DNA of 64,000 nt from an uncultured Alphaproteobacteria bacterium (GCA_902595855.1 CACJRY010000002.1:123656-187655); one strand, 5' to 3'. Counted from the first letter of the stretch, positions 11,274 to 20,343 are shown. Numbers and translations are program-made. Notes: a model not told the origin generated them from the sequence alone.

Positions 11274-11300
11274 AAAACCCAGCTATTAAAGCTGGGTTTT
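11274..11300. terminator. Bidirectional intrinsic terminator between convergent genes
   Basis: The arms AAAACCCAGCT (11274-11284) and AGCTGGGTTTT (11290-11300) are perfect complements around a five-base ATTAA loop. The stem ends in an A run on one side and a T run on the other, so it can stop transcripts from livM on the plus strand and from the binding-protein gene on the minus strand. It is the most GC-rich stem seen in the intergenic DNA here. Confidence 0.92.
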
Positions 11301-11326
11301 TAAAATAAATAATTTAGTAAAAAATA

Positions 11327-12508
11327 TTATAGCGCACCTACTGTTACAAAAGTACCACCAGAAACTTCAAGTTCCTTAAAGGCACCAGCTGCATCACCAA
11401 ATGCGTTAAATTCAACATCAGTAGCACCCTGATAATCAATATCTTTTCCAGCTGCTAACATTTGCAGACCGTAAGCTAATTGACCTGGATTAATAACAAT
11501 CCCAGGAGCATTTGATACTTTACTAATATTAGATAAGATTGATTTTCTATCAGCTGAACCACCTGCTTGAATTGCAAGCGCAATAATAGCAGCAGCGTCA
11601 TATGACTCTCCTACGTATGGAGCACTTCCATCCATGCCGTTGGCAGCAGCAAGATCAGCAAATTTTGCAGAACCTTTTGAAATTGCACCAGGCATTGAAC
11701 CAAATGAACCTTCAAGATCAGCACCAATATTATCAACAATTGATTGACCAATCATACCATCAGACAGAACAAAAGTATCAAAAGCACCAGAATCAAGAGA
11801 TGCTTCAATCATTCCTTTTCCACCATCATCAATATAACCAATAACTAGTAAAGCGTCACCACCAGCAGATGCTAAAACACCAACTTCAGATGAATAATCA
11901 GCTTTTCCATCTTCATGTGAAGCAGAAGCAGTAATAGTTCCACCACCTGAAGCAAAAGCAGCTTCAAATACTTCAGCTAATCCTTTTCCGTAGTCATTGT
12001 TTGTGTAAGTTACAGCAATACTTTCAATACCTCTCTTAAGAGCTAAGTTAGCTAATACTTTACCACCCATTGCATCAGATGGAGCAGTTCTCCAGAACGT
12101 TCCATTATCAGCGATCTTACTTAGACCAGGTGAAGTTGCAGAAGGAGATACCATGAGGACCCCATTTGGCACTGCCACGTTTGCATTAATTGCTCCAGTA
12201 ACACCAGAACAGTCAGCACCCATGATAGCAGATACACCATCAGCAACTAGTTGTTCAGCAGCAGCCGTCGCTGCAGCAGAGTCAACACAAGTTGAGTCAG
12301 CTTCAAGTATTGTGAAAGTTTCACCATCAAGAAGATTTCCAGAATTTGAAGCTTCTAGAAACGCCAATTTTGCTCCATCTCTCATAGCAGGAGTTAGAGA
12401 TTCAATTGGACCGGTGAAACCTAAAATAATACCAACTTTAATTTCAGCTAAAGCAGCAGTCGAAAAAGACGACAAGCTTATGATAGCTGCAACAAGTAAT
12501 TTTTTCAT
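11327..12508 (-). CDS. Periplasmic substrate-binding protein of the branched-chain amino acid-type ABC transporter
   Basis: This is a 393-residue type I periplasmic binding protein (LivJ family). It begins with a clear signal peptide, MKKLLVAAIISLSSFSTAALA, cut before EIKVGII. Family features include KVGIILGFTGPIESLTP, GADCSGVTGAI, SPSATSPGLS and the hinge segment VTYTNNDYGKGLAEVFE. It is convergent with the permease genes, with which it shares terminator 11274-11300. A strong Shine-Dalgarno GGAGGA (complement of 12512-12517) lies four to five bases before the ATG, as expected for an abundant periplasmic protein. Ala, Gly and Ser are unusually common and codon use is strongly biased, again suggesting high expression. 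The ligand is not identifiable by eye. Confidence 0.9.
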   Translation of the reverse strand: MKKLLVAAIISLSSFSTAALAEIKVGIILGFTGPIESLTPAMRDGAKLAFLEASNSGNLLDGETFTILEADSTCVDSAAATAAAEQLVADGVSAIMGADCSGVTGAINANVAVPNGVLMVSPSATSPGLSKIADNGTFWRTAPSDAMGGKVLANLALKRGIESIAVTYTNNDYGKGLAEVFEAAFASGGGTITASASHEDGKADYSSEVGVLASAGGDALLVIGYIDDGGKGMIEASLDSGAFDTFVLSDGMIGQSIVDNIGADLEGSFGSMPGAISKGSAKFADLAAANGMDGSAPYVGESYDAAAIIALAIQAGGSADRKSILSNISKVSNAPGIVINPGQLAYGLQMLAAGKDIDYQGATDVEFNAFGDAAGAFKELEVSGGTFVTVGAL

Positions 12509-12610
12509 ATTTCCTCCGAGAAATTATTTTTTTTATATAGATCAAATCAATTCTAAGGTACAGAATTCAATGATATGTAATTTATTAAAATAGCTAAAAA
12601 ATACAAAAAA

Positions 12611-13723
12611 ATGGAAAAATTTAATACAAATATAGCTATTATTGGTGCAGGGGTTGTAGGATTAGCTATTGCTAAAGAAATAAGTCAAAAAAATAGCGAA
12701 GTTATAATTCTTGAAAAAGAAGCTAAAATTGGTCAGATTACAAGCTCTAGAAATTCAGGTGTTATACATGCTGGCATATATTATCAGCCAAAATCTTTAA
12801 AATCAAAACTTTGTGTTGAGGGAAATAAATTATTGTATGAGTACGCAAAAAAATTCAATGTTCCCCATATTAATACAAAAAAAATTATCGTAGCAAACAA
12901 TGATTTACAAATGCATCAAATTCAACAAATAAAAGTGCAAGCAGAAACCAACGGTGTTGAAAATTTAAAGTTAATAGATGAAAAACAAGTCAATCAACTA
13001 GAACCCATTATTAAATCTGCTGGTGGTTTATTAGTGCCGTCTACTGGTGTTATTGATCAACATACTTTGATGCAATCTTATCTTGGAGAGTTTGAAAATA
13101 ATGGAGGTATGGTCTCTTGTAATTCAAATGTAAAAAAAATATCAATTGTTAAAAATAAATTTGAAATTGAAGTAGTAGATAATAAAAATACTATTACATT
13201 AATAATTTGCGATTATCTCATCAATGCAGCAGGAATATTTGCTTCGGATGTGGCAAACACAATTGAGGGTCTTGATAAAAAAAATGTACCCAATACATAT
13301 TTAGCCAAAGGAAATTACTTTTCCTTAAATAAAAAATTACCAATCACCCATTTAATTTATCCTTTGCCCGAAAAGATAAGTCTTGGTATCCATTTAACTT
13401 TAGAGATTGATCATTCTATTAAATTTGGCCCCGATGCAGAATGGGTTGATGATCCGTATGATTATTCTGTTGATGAGAATTTAAAATCTAAGTTTGTTAA
13501 TTCTATAAATAAATATTTACCTAATATTACCGAAGATATGCTATCTCCAGCATATGCAGGTCTTCGACCAATAACGAGCAAAGATGATAGAACAAAACGT
13601 GATTTTACGATTAGTACTACCGAAGATCATAAAATAGAAAAATTAATAAATTTATATGGTATAGAATCACCTGGATTAACGTCTTCATTAGCAATAGCAA
13701 AGTATGTTAATGATAAAATATAA
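12611..13723 (+). CDS. FAD-dependent oxidoreductase, L-2-hydroxyglutarate oxidase (LhgO) type
   Basis: This is a 370-residue flavoprotein of the DAO/GlpD family. The FAD-binding beta-alpha-beta fold opens with IIGAGVVGLAIAKE (near residues 9-22). It is followed by ITSSRNSGVIHAGIYYQP, the signature of the LhgO subgroup, whose members oxidise L-2-hydroxyglutarate to 2-oxoglutarate and pass electrons to quinone. The C-terminal FAD contact YAGLRPITS is present, as is GLTSSLAIAKYV. It is divergent from the binding-protein gene (102 bases between starts) and lies 20 bases before deoC, so it probably heads the sugar-oxidation operon. The true substrate could be another 2-hydroxyacid. Confidence 0.82.
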   Translation: MEKFNTNIAIIGAGVVGLAIAKEISQKNSEVIILEKEAKIGQITSSRNSGVIHAGIYYQPKSLKSKLCVEGNKLLYEYAKKFNVPHINTKKIIVANNDLQMHQIQQIKVQAETNGVENLKLIDEKQVNQLEPIIKSAGGLLVPSTGVIDQHTLMQSYLGEFENNGGMVSCNSNVKKISIVKNKFEIEVVDNKNTITLIICDYLINAAGIFASDVANTIEGLDKKNVPNTYLAKGNYFSLNKKLPITHLIYPLPEKISLGIHLTLEIDHSIKFGPDAEWVDDPYDYSVDENLKSKFVNSINKYLPNITEDMLSPAYAGLRPITSKDDRTKRDFTISTTEDHKIEKLINLYGIESPGLTSSLAIAKYVNDKI

Positions 13724-13743
13724 AATTAGAAAATATTAATTAG

Positions 13744-14670
13744 ATGAACCTTGATACCGATTTAGTAAGTAATATTCGCATTAATCTTAGTGCTATTGAG
13801 CGCAGAACCTCTACATTAACAAAAAGACGTTCTGTTAAAAAAGAGTATCAAGCGGCATGGTTATTAAAGGCTATCTCGTTAATTGATTTAACGACATTAA
13901 GTGGTGATGATACAGCAGGAAAAGTAGAGCGCTTATGTGAAAAAGCAAAAAGACCCATCTCTCATGATTTGCTTGACCGTTTGGGATTAAATCAAGGGGA
14001 AATTCAAGTTGGCGCTGTATGCGTTTATCATCATCTAATTAAAGAAGCGAAAAAAAATTTACCAAAGAACATTCCTATAGCAGCAGTCTCTACTGGTTTT
14101 CCAGCTGGGTTGTCATCATTTAAAACGAGAAAATTGGAAATTACAGAGTCAATTAAAAACGGCGCTGATGAAATTGATATCGTAATTAATAGAGGCTTTG
14201 TATTACAAAATAATTGGAAAAAATTATATGAAGAAGTTGCAGATTTCAAAAAGGCAGCTAAAAATAAACATATTAAAGCAATCCTAGGTGTTGGCGACTT
14301 AGAAACTCTAAGAAATGTTGCTAAAGCTTCCATGGTTTGCATGATGGCAGGAGCTGATTTCATTAAAACTTCTACAGGAAAAGAAACTATAAACGCTAAT
14401 CTTAATAATAGCCTTGTGATGCTTCGTATGATCAGAGAATTCTATCAAATGACAGGTAAAAAAATTGGCTTTAAACCTGCAGGTGGTATTTCTACAGCCA
14501 AAACTGTCATTGAGTTTTTAATTTTAGTGATGGAAGAGTTAGGTAATGACTGGATAAATCCAAAATATCTTCGTATTGGCGCTTCAAGTCTTCTGATTGA
14601 TATTGAGAGACAACTCTATCACTTTGCTTTAGGAAGATATGCAAATAAAGAAAAATTAGCGATTGGATGA
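13744..14670 (+). CDS. deoC: Deoxyribose-phosphate aldolase
   Basis: This class I aldolase splits 2-deoxyribose 5-phosphate into glyceraldehyde 3-phosphate and acetaldehyde. The 308-residue protein belongs to the longer DeoC form. The Schiff-base lysine is Lys208 in GADFIKTSTGK and the second catalytic lysine is Lys244 in IGFKPAGGI. IDLTTLSGDDT near residue 53 and GADEIDIVINRGFVL carry the substrate and Asp motifs. It overlaps the next gene by four bases (ATGA), and that gene encodes an aldehyde dehydrogenase, a natural partner for disposing of acetaldehyde. Confidence 0.93.
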   Translation: MNLDTDLVSNIRINLSAIERRTSTLTKRRSVKKEYQAAWLLKAISLIDLTTLSGDDTAGKVERLCEKAKRPISHDLLDRLGLNQGEIQVGAVCVYHHLIKEAKKNLPKNIPIAAVSTGFPAGLSSFKTRKLEITESIKNGADEIDIVINRGFVLQNNWKKLYEEVADFKKAAKNKHIKAILGVGDLETLRNVAKASMVCMMAGADFIKTSTGKETINANLNNSLVMLRMIREFYQMTGKKIGFKPAGGISTAKTVIEFLILVMEELGNDWINPKYLRIGASSLLIDIERQLYHFALGRYANKEKLAIG

Positions 14671-17030
14671 TGAGTAAAATTATAAAAAATTTTAAAAATA
14701 TATCTTACGGTCCTGCGCCAGAAGATAGTAAAGATGTCATGTCATGGATCAATTCTCTCAATAATCCAAACTTCTTATTTATTAATGGGAAATGGCTAAA
14801 ATCAAAATCATCTAAGAAAATAAAGGTAATAAATCCAGCAACTAATAAAAAACTAACAACATTAGCTGTTTCAAATAAAAGTGACGTTAATCAAGCTGTG
14901 AGTGCAGCTAAAAAAGCATTTGCCTCTTGGTCAAAAACTTCATCAGATTCGCGCGCTAAATATTTATACGCTCTAGCAAGATTAATTCAAAAACATTCAC
15001 GTTTTTTATCCGTTCTAGAGACTATTGATAATGGAAAACCAATAAGAGAGACGAGGGATATTGATATTCCATTAGTAGCAAGACACTTTTATTATCATGC
15101 TGGTTGGGCTAAAAAAATTGATACTTATAAACAAAAACCAATTGGTGTAATTGGTCAGATTATCCCTTGGAATTTTCCCTTATTAATGCTGGCATGGAAA
15201 ATTGCTCCAGCAATTGCTGCTGGTAACACTGTTGTCTTGAAACCTGCTGAATTCACTTCTTTAACAGCTCTGTATTTCGCTGAATTATGTCAAAAAGCTA
15301 GAATACCTAAAGGCGTTATCAATATTATTACAGGAGATGGTAGTACGGGAGAATTAATTACTTCACATGTAGATACAAAAAAAATTGCCTTTACTGGATC
15401 AACGGATGTTGGAAAAAAAATAATCCAATCTACAGCAACACAAGAAAAAAAATTAACAATGGAACTTGGTGGTAAATCTCCATTTATTGTTTTCGAAGAT
15501 GCTGATCTTGATAGTGCTGTTGAAGGAGTAGTTGATGCAATTTGGTTTAATCAAGGTCAAGTATGTTGTGCAGGTTCACGCTTATTAGTTCAAGAAAGTG
15601 TAGAAAAATTATTTATTAAAAAATTAAAATCACGAATGGAAAAATTACGTGTTGGAAATCCTTTAGATAAATCAATTGATATTGGAGCTATTGTGGCACC
15701 TGTACAATTAAAAAAAATACAATCAATTGTTAAAAAGGGAGAAAGAGAAGGTTCTAAACTTTGGCAACCTAGCTGGGCTTGTCCAACTGATGGATTATTT
15801 TACCCACCTTCTATTTTTACAAATGTCTCCCCATCTTCTTTTATAGCTCAAGTTGAAATATTTGGGCCTGTTTTATCAATTCTTAGCTTTAGAACTCCTA
15901 GTGAAGCTGTGAGTATAGCAAATAATACCCCATATGGTTTAGCTGCAAGTATTTGGTCGGAAAATATTAATCTTGCACTTGATATTGCTCCAAAAATAAA
16001 AGCCGGTGTTATATGGATAAATTCAACAAATTTATTTGATGCTGCATGTGGATTTGGTGGATACAAAGAAAGTGGATTTGGAAGAGAGGGAGGTTCAGAG
16101 GGTATAAGAGCGTACCATGATAAAACGCTACCTGAATCTCCTAAAAGTTCAATAAAAATAAATCAGAATAAAGTTGCACTTCCTTCAATAGACACAACTC
16201 CAAAGTTATATGTTGGAGGCAAACAAAAAAGACCCGACAGTGGTTACTCTTTTAATCAAATGTCGGCACAAAAAGAATTTATTTGTGACATTGCTAGAGC
16301 AAATAGAAAAGATGTTAGAGATGCAGTTGAAGCAGCATCAAAATCTAAAATAGGAACATTGAATAACTTCAATCGGTCACAGATTTTATTTTATTTAGCT
16401 GAAAATTTATCACAGCGAAAAGAAACATTTGTAAATTTATTAATGAGTATTGCAGGTGTAAATAAAATTGATGCATTAAAGGAATTTGAGCAATCTTGCC
16501 AAAGAATTTTTTATTATGCATCAATGGCTGATAAGTTTGAGGGTAACATTCATAACCCTCCAATAAGAGGCTTAACATTGGCAGTAAAAGAACCAATTGG
16601 TATTATCGCTAGTTTGATGTGTGAATATAAGCCTTTACTAAGCTTAACAACAACCATTTCTTCCTTATTTGCAAATGGTAATGCAAGTCTGATTGTGCCA
16701 TCAGAAAATGCATCATTAATAGCAACATCATTATATCAAGTTTTTGAAACCTCCGATATTCCAGCAGGATCAATCAATATACTAACAACAAAAAATAATG
16801 AACTTAACACAATCTTAGCACAACATGAAAACATTGATGGCATTTGGTCATTCTCAAATAATTCTAATATTAGGTCAGATATAATAAAGGATACGGTTTT
16901 TAATCTTAAAAGATATTGGTGCCCTAAAAATAATCGTATTGATTGGTCTAATGAGTCAGAAGATTTTTTAAATGAATTTCTTAATGAAAGTTCACAAGTA
17001 AAAAATATTTGGATCCCTTATGGAGAGTAA
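14667..17030 (+). CDS. Bidomain aldehyde dehydrogenase (ALDH16-like: active N domain, truncated C domain)
   Basis: At 787 residues this is far longer than a standard aldehyde dehydrogenase (about 490). Residues 1-490 form a full ALDH domain with GQIIPWNFPLLMLAWK, the cofactor-binding FTGSTDVGKKI, the general base Glu in TMELGGKSPF and the catalytic cysteine near residue 299 in NQGQVCCAGSR. From about residue 510 a second, shorter ALDH-like domain follows (LYVGGKQKRPDSGYS, EPIGIIASLMCEYKPLL). It lacks the Glu and Cys motifs, so it is probably structural, as in ALDH16 proteins. It overlaps deoC by four bases. Oxidation of the acetaldehyde made by DeoC, with NAD+, is the likely role (inference from context). 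Confidence 0.88.
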   Translation: MMSKIIKNFKNISYGPAPEDSKDVMSWINSLNNPNFLFINGKWLKSKSSKKIKVINPATNKKLTTLAVSNKSDVNQAVSAAKKAFASWSKTSSDSRAKYLYALARLIQKHSRFLSVLETIDNGKPIRETRDIDIPLVARHFYYHAGWAKKIDTYKQKPIGVIGQIIPWNFPLLMLAWKIAPAIAAGNTVVLKPAEFTSLTALYFAELCQKARIPKGVINIITGDGSTGELITSHVDTKKIAFTGSTDVGKKIIQSTATQEKKLTMELGGKSPFIVFEDADLDSAVEGVVDAIWFNQGQVCCAGSRLLVQESVEKLFIKKLKSRMEKLRVGNPLDKSIDIGAIVAPVQLKKIQSIVKKGEREGSKLWQPSWACPTDGLFYPPSIFTNVSPSSFIAQVEIFGPVLSILSFRTPSEAVSIANNTPYGLAASIWSENINLALDIAPKIKAGVIWINSTNLFDAACGFGGYKESGFGREGGSEGIRAYHDKTLPESPKSSIKINQNKVALPSIDTTPKLYVGGKQKRPDSGYSFNQMSAQKEFICDIARANRKDVRDAVEAASKSKIGTLNNFNRSQILFYLAENLSQRKETFVNLLMSIAGVNKIDALKEFEQSCQRIFYYASMADKFEGNIHNPPIRGLTLAVKEPIGIIASLMCEYKPLLSLTTTISSLFANGNASLIVPSENASLIATSLYQVFETSDIPAGSINILTTKNNELNTILAQHENIDGIWSFSNNSNIRSDIIKDTVFNLKRYWCPKNNRIDWSNESEDFLNEFLNESSQVKNIWIPYGE

Positions 17031-17045
17031 ATTATTTTAAAATAA

Positions 17046-17072
17046 AATTATATAAAAATTTTTTATATAATT
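17046..17072. repeat. AT-only inverted repeat upstream of the fucU-like gene
   Basis: The 13-base arms at 17046-17058 and 17060-17072 are perfect complements (AATTATATAAAAA and TTTTTATATAATT). All pairs are A-T, so as an RNA hairpin it would be weak; as DNA it could be an operator or a poor terminator of the ALDH gene. Two TATAAT hexamers (17080-17085 and 17088-17093) and a Shine-Dalgarno-like ACGAGG (17108-17113) follow before the ATG at 17120, so a promoter in this gap is likely. No good -35 box was found. Confidence 0.45.
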
Positions 17073-17119
17073 CTCGTTTTATAATGATATAATTTTCCTT
17101 TAAACAAACGAGGTTCAAA

Positions 17120-17572
17120 ATGTTAATTAATGTTAATCCTTTAATCAGTCCTGAGATTCTGGCTTTTATAAGATCAATGGGTCATGGAGACAAATTTGTT
17201 TTAAGTGATGCTAATTTTCCTTCTTATTCTCAAGGCAATAAAGTTTTTCGTATGGATGGTTTAAGTGTTCCTCAGGCAGCAGAAGCTTTGCTTACACATT
17301 TTCCATTAGACAGTTTTGTACCACATCCTGTTCAAAGAATGGAAGTAGATGAAAAGCCAGATGAAATAAATGAAGTTCAAGCTGAATTAATTAGTACAGT
17401 AAAAAAGATATCAGGAGAAAACTGGGAAGTTGGATCAATTGAAAGACAGCAGTTTTATGTCGAAGCAAAAAAAACTATGGCAATAATTATTACTAGTGAA
17501 ACAAGACCCTATGCAAATGTTATTTTTACAAAAGGTGTATTAAAATCAGATGGATCAGTTTGGATTGTTTAA
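17120..17572 (+). CDS. RbsD/FucU family sugar mutarotase
   Basis: This 150-residue protein matches the RbsD/FucU family, which interconverts alpha and beta anomers of sugars (ribose for RbsD, fucose for FucU). The conserved N-terminal region is NPLISPEILAFIRSMGHGDKFVLSDANFP; the family's catalytic His lies in MGHGD and the sugar-binding Asp in SDANFP. The C-terminus ends in NVIFTKGVLKSDGS, typical of FucU-like members. A FGGY kinase follows 52 bases on and a ribokinase after that, in keeping with a sugar-uptake pathway. The FucU subgroup is favoured over RbsD from the sequence, but the sugar is unknown. Confidence 0.85.
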   Translation: MLINVNPLISPEILAFIRSMGHGDKFVLSDANFPSYSQGNKVFRMDGLSVPQAAEALLTHFPLDSFVPHPVQRMEVDEKPDEINEVQAELISTVKKISGENWEVGSIERQQFYVEAKKTMAIIITSETRPYANVIFTKGVLKSDGSVWIV

Positions 17573-17624
17573 ATTAATCTATTTATATTATTGATAATAA
17601 AATAATTTAACGTAGTTACAAAAA

Positions 17625-19121
17625 TTGAACGCAAAATTATACTTGGGAATTGATGTTGGCACTTATGAGTCAAAAGGTGTCTTAACTAACATTAATGGTG
17701 AAATTGTTGCTCAATCAGCTAAAAAACATCAATTAGCTGTTCCACAAGTTGGATATGCAGAACATAATCCAATTTCTGATTGGTGGAATGATTTTATTTT
17801 TATAACTAAAGAGCTAATCAAAAACTCAAAGTGTAATCCCTCTGAAATAAAAGCTGTGACAGCAAGTGCAATCGGCCCGTGTATGTTACCTGTAGACATG
17901 AATGGTAATCCACTAATGAATGCTGTTCTATATGGCGTTGATACAAGAGCGGCTGAAGAAATTTCAGAATTAAATAATCTGTATGGAGAAAAATCTATTT
18001 TAGAATTTAGTGGAAATCCTCTAACTTCTCAATCTGTTGTTCCAAAAATATTATGGTTAAAAAAAAATAAGCCCGAAATTTTTAATAAAACTCATAAGAT
18101 TTTGAATTCAACTTCTTTTATTAATTATAAATTGACAGGCAAATATTTTCTTGACCATTTTTCTGCTGTAAATTTATCTCCTTTGTACGACATTAAGAAA
18201 AATTCGTGGAGTAGTGAAATTTCAAAAGATTTAATAAGTCTTGATTTACTCCCAGATTTAGTTTGGACAGATAAAGTAATTGGAGACGTTAGTATTGAAG
18301 CTTCTAAAGAAACTGGTCTAGCAATAGGAACACCAGTAACGGCAGGAACAATAGACGCTGCTTCTGAAGCTTTAAGCGTAGGTGTGATAGACTCAGAAGA
18401 CATGATGATGATGTATGGATCAACAATGTTCTTTATTATAATTACTAAAAAACCAATTCATGACTCAAGAATGTGGTATGCACCTTGGTTATTCAAAGGT
18501 TTTCATACTTCTTTAGGTGGATTAGCCACAAGTGGAACACTTACACATTGGTTTAAAAATGAGTTTGCAAGAGAAATACAAGGTGACAACGCTTTTGAAA
18601 TTCTAGTTAAAGAAGCGCAACAATCTCCAATTGGTTCTAATGGCATTATATTCCTTCCATACTTTTCTGGAGAAAGAACGCCACTTCATGATACACATGC
18701 TAAGGGAACATTTTTTGGTTTAAATCTTAGTCATAAGCGATCTGATTTGTATCGCTCTATTTTTGAAGGAATAGGCTACGGCACCAAGCATGTATTTGAT
18801 ACAATTAAAGATATAAATATTTATCCTAAAAATTTATATAGCGTTGGTGGTGGCACTAAAAATAAATTGTGGTCCCAAACTATCTCAGATATAATTAATC
18901 AAAATCAAATACTTCGTAAAATTACTTTTGGGGCCTCTTATGGAGATGCTTTTTTATCTGCGCTATCAATTGGTGACGTAAACTTAAAAGATATTAATAA
19001 TTGGAATAAAATAGATACCACAATAAAACCTAACTCAAATGAAATTTATGAAAAAGGATACAAAAATTTTCGTAAGTTATATGAGCAAACTAAACTATTA
19101 ATGCAAGAGATGGATAAATAA
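17625..19121 (+). CDS. FGGY-family carbohydrate kinase (xylulokinase-like)
   Basis: This 498-residue sugar kinase begins with the phosphate-1 motif LYLGIDVGTYESKGVL and has AGTIDAASEALSVGV in the middle. LPYFSGERTPLHDTHAKGTFFGL is the xylulokinase-like signature, and the adenosine motif is VGGGTKNKLWSQTISDI. The catalytic Asp of the family is expected in GTIDAASEA. The start is TTG at 17625, since no ATG lies near the conserved N-terminus. It sits between a mutarotase and a ribokinase, suggesting a pentose or deoxy-sugar route. Substrate prediction within FGGY is unreliable, so xylulose is only one option. Confidence 0.85.
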   Translation: MNAKLYLGIDVGTYESKGVLTNINGEIVAQSAKKHQLAVPQVGYAEHNPISDWWNDFIFITKELIKNSKCNPSEIKAVTASAIGPCMLPVDMNGNPLMNAVLYGVDTRAAEEISELNNLYGEKSILEFSGNPLTSQSVVPKILWLKKNKPEIFNKTHKILNSTSFINYKLTGKYFLDHFSAVNLSPLYDIKKNSWSSEISKDLISLDLLPDLVWTDKVIGDVSIEASKETGLAIGTPVTAGTIDAASEALSVGVIDSEDMMMMYGSTMFFIIITKKPIHDSRMWYAPWLFKGFHTSLGGLATSGTLTHWFKNEFAREIQGDNAFEILVKEAQQSPIGSNGIIFLPYFSGERTPLHDTHAKGTFFGLNLSHKRSDLYRSIFEGIGYGTKHVFDTIKDINIYPKNLYSVGGGTKNKLWSQTISDIINQNQILRKITFGASYGDAFLSALSIGDVNLKDINNWNKIDTTIKPNSNEIYEKGYKNFRKLYEQTKLLMQEMDK

Positions 19122-19192
19122 AAATAAAATAGAAATTGTTACAACTTAAAATATTATGGTTTACTTAAAAAAAATACATTAGTGTGTAATTA

Positions 19193-20107
19193 ATGAAAGA
19201 TTTATCAATATTAGGTATATTTGTTGCTGATCTGGCTTTCTTTGGTAAAATTCCTAAAGTTGGAGAAACTATATTAGGAAAAGAATTTGTTGTTGGCCCA
19301 GGTGGCAAAGGATCAAATCAATCTGTTGCAGCTGGAAAAGCTGGAGCTTCTGTTGAATTTATAACGAAAATTGGAAATGATGATTATGGAAAAATGGCTC
19401 TTAAAACCTACAAAGAGACTAATGTTGGTACAAAAAATGTTTTTGAGAGCAATGAGCATAGTACGGGAGTTGCTGCCATCTTGTTAGACAAGGAAACAGG
19501 ACAAAATGCAATTTCAGTAGTTCCAGGAGCAGCAGGTGCTCTTACAATAAAAGATATAGATAATGCTAAAGCTACTATTGTTAATTCATCAATATTTCTT
19601 ACACAGTTAGAGGCTCCAATTGATGTAGTTGCGCATGCGCTTAAAATTGCAAAGGAAAATAATGTCACTACCATACTAAATCCTGCTCCAGCAGCACAAT
19701 TAAAAAAGGAGATATTCCCTTTAGTTGATTATTTCACCCCAAATGAAACAGAAGCTAGCTTTTATATTGATGGTGAAATTAATACGGTTGATGATGCAAA
19801 AAAATATGCACAAAGTATTTTAGATCTTGGTGTTAAAAATGTTTTAATAACATTAGGAGACAAGGGTGTTTATTTTTTCAATCATGATGAGAGCCATTTT
19901 GAGCCAGCATTAGACTTAACAAATCAAGTCGTTGATACATCTGGGGCTGGTGATGCATTTAATGGGGCGTTTGCTACTGCTTTATGTGAAGACAAGCCAA
20001 TTGTTGAGTCAATCAAATTTGCTAACTGTTTTGCTGGAATTTCTACAACAAGAATTGGTACAGCAAATTCAATGCCAACTCGAGCAGAAATTGATAAATT
20101 GCTCTAA
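19193..20107 (+). CDS. rbsK: Ribokinase family (PfkB) sugar kinase
   Basis: This 304-residue PfkB-family kinase is close to ribokinase. Recognisable features are GPGGKGSNQSVAAGKAGA (substrate site, near residues 40-57), IILNPAPAAQLKKE, LITLGDKGVYFF and the catalytic anion-hole motif VDTSGAGDAFNGAFA with its Asp base. Ribokinases phosphorylate ribose, and some phosphorylate 2-deoxyribose at C5. The latter would feed the deoC gene 4.5 kb upstream. It follows the FGGY kinase by 71 bases on the same strand. The ATG at 19193 is the only reasonable start before the conserved first strand. Confidence 0.88.
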   Translation: MKDLSILGIFVADLAFFGKIPKVGETILGKEFVVGPGGKGSNQSVAAGKAGASVEFITKIGNDDYGKMALKTYKETNVGTKNVFESNEHSTGVAAILLDKETGQNAISVVPGAAGALTIKDIDNAKATIVNSSIFLTQLEAPIDVVAHALKIAKENNVTTILNPAPAAQLKKEIFPLVDYFTPNETEASFYIDGEINTVDDAKKYAQSILDLGVKNVLITLGDKGVYFFNHDESHFEPALDLTNQVVDTSGAGDAFNGAFATALCEDKPIVESIKFANCFAGISTTRIGTANSMPTRAEIDKLL

Positions 20108-20125
20108 ATAATATAGAATAGACTA

Positions 20126-20302
20126 ATGCAACAATTTCTTGAGAGACTGCTTTACTTTTGGGCTGCTATCACAGCAATAGGATTATTATTAGTCATTGTT
20201 TTTTGGGCAATTTCAACGATAATTTCTGTTGCTTTTATTTCCTTGTTTGTTGCAATTATAGCAGCAGCTTTCTATCATTTCTATTGGTCAAAAAGAAATT
20301 AG
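20126..20302 (+). CDS. Small 58-residue membrane protein, function unknown
   Basis: An open frame of 58 codons fills the gap between the ribokinase and the exonuclease gene. It starts ATG at 20126, 18 bases after the rbsK stop, and ends TAG at 20302. The product begins MQQFLERLLYFWAAITAIG and consists of two adjacent hydrophobic helices (about residues 10-28 and 31-50) closed by a basic tail, HFYWSKRN. The Trp and aromatic residues at helix ends suit a real two-helix membrane protein. I do not recognise a family. It may be a conserved small protein, but homologues would be needed to confirm translation. Confidence 0.6.
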   Translation: MQQFLERLLYFWAAITAIGLLLVIVFWAISTIISVAFISLFVAIIAAAFYHFYWSKRN

Positions 20303-20343
20303 CTAATATTTTCCAAATCTAAAAATTAGTATAGATAAATAAT

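Noticed and set aside
12153..12593. 146-codon plus-strand frame antisense to the binding-protein gene, and the 80-codon frame at 11602-11844
   Set aside because: Both lie opposite a strong real gene with a signal peptide and family motifs. Their long length follows from the regular codon bias of that gene, and their composition (Gln-rich or Ala/Ser-rich) is not protein-like.
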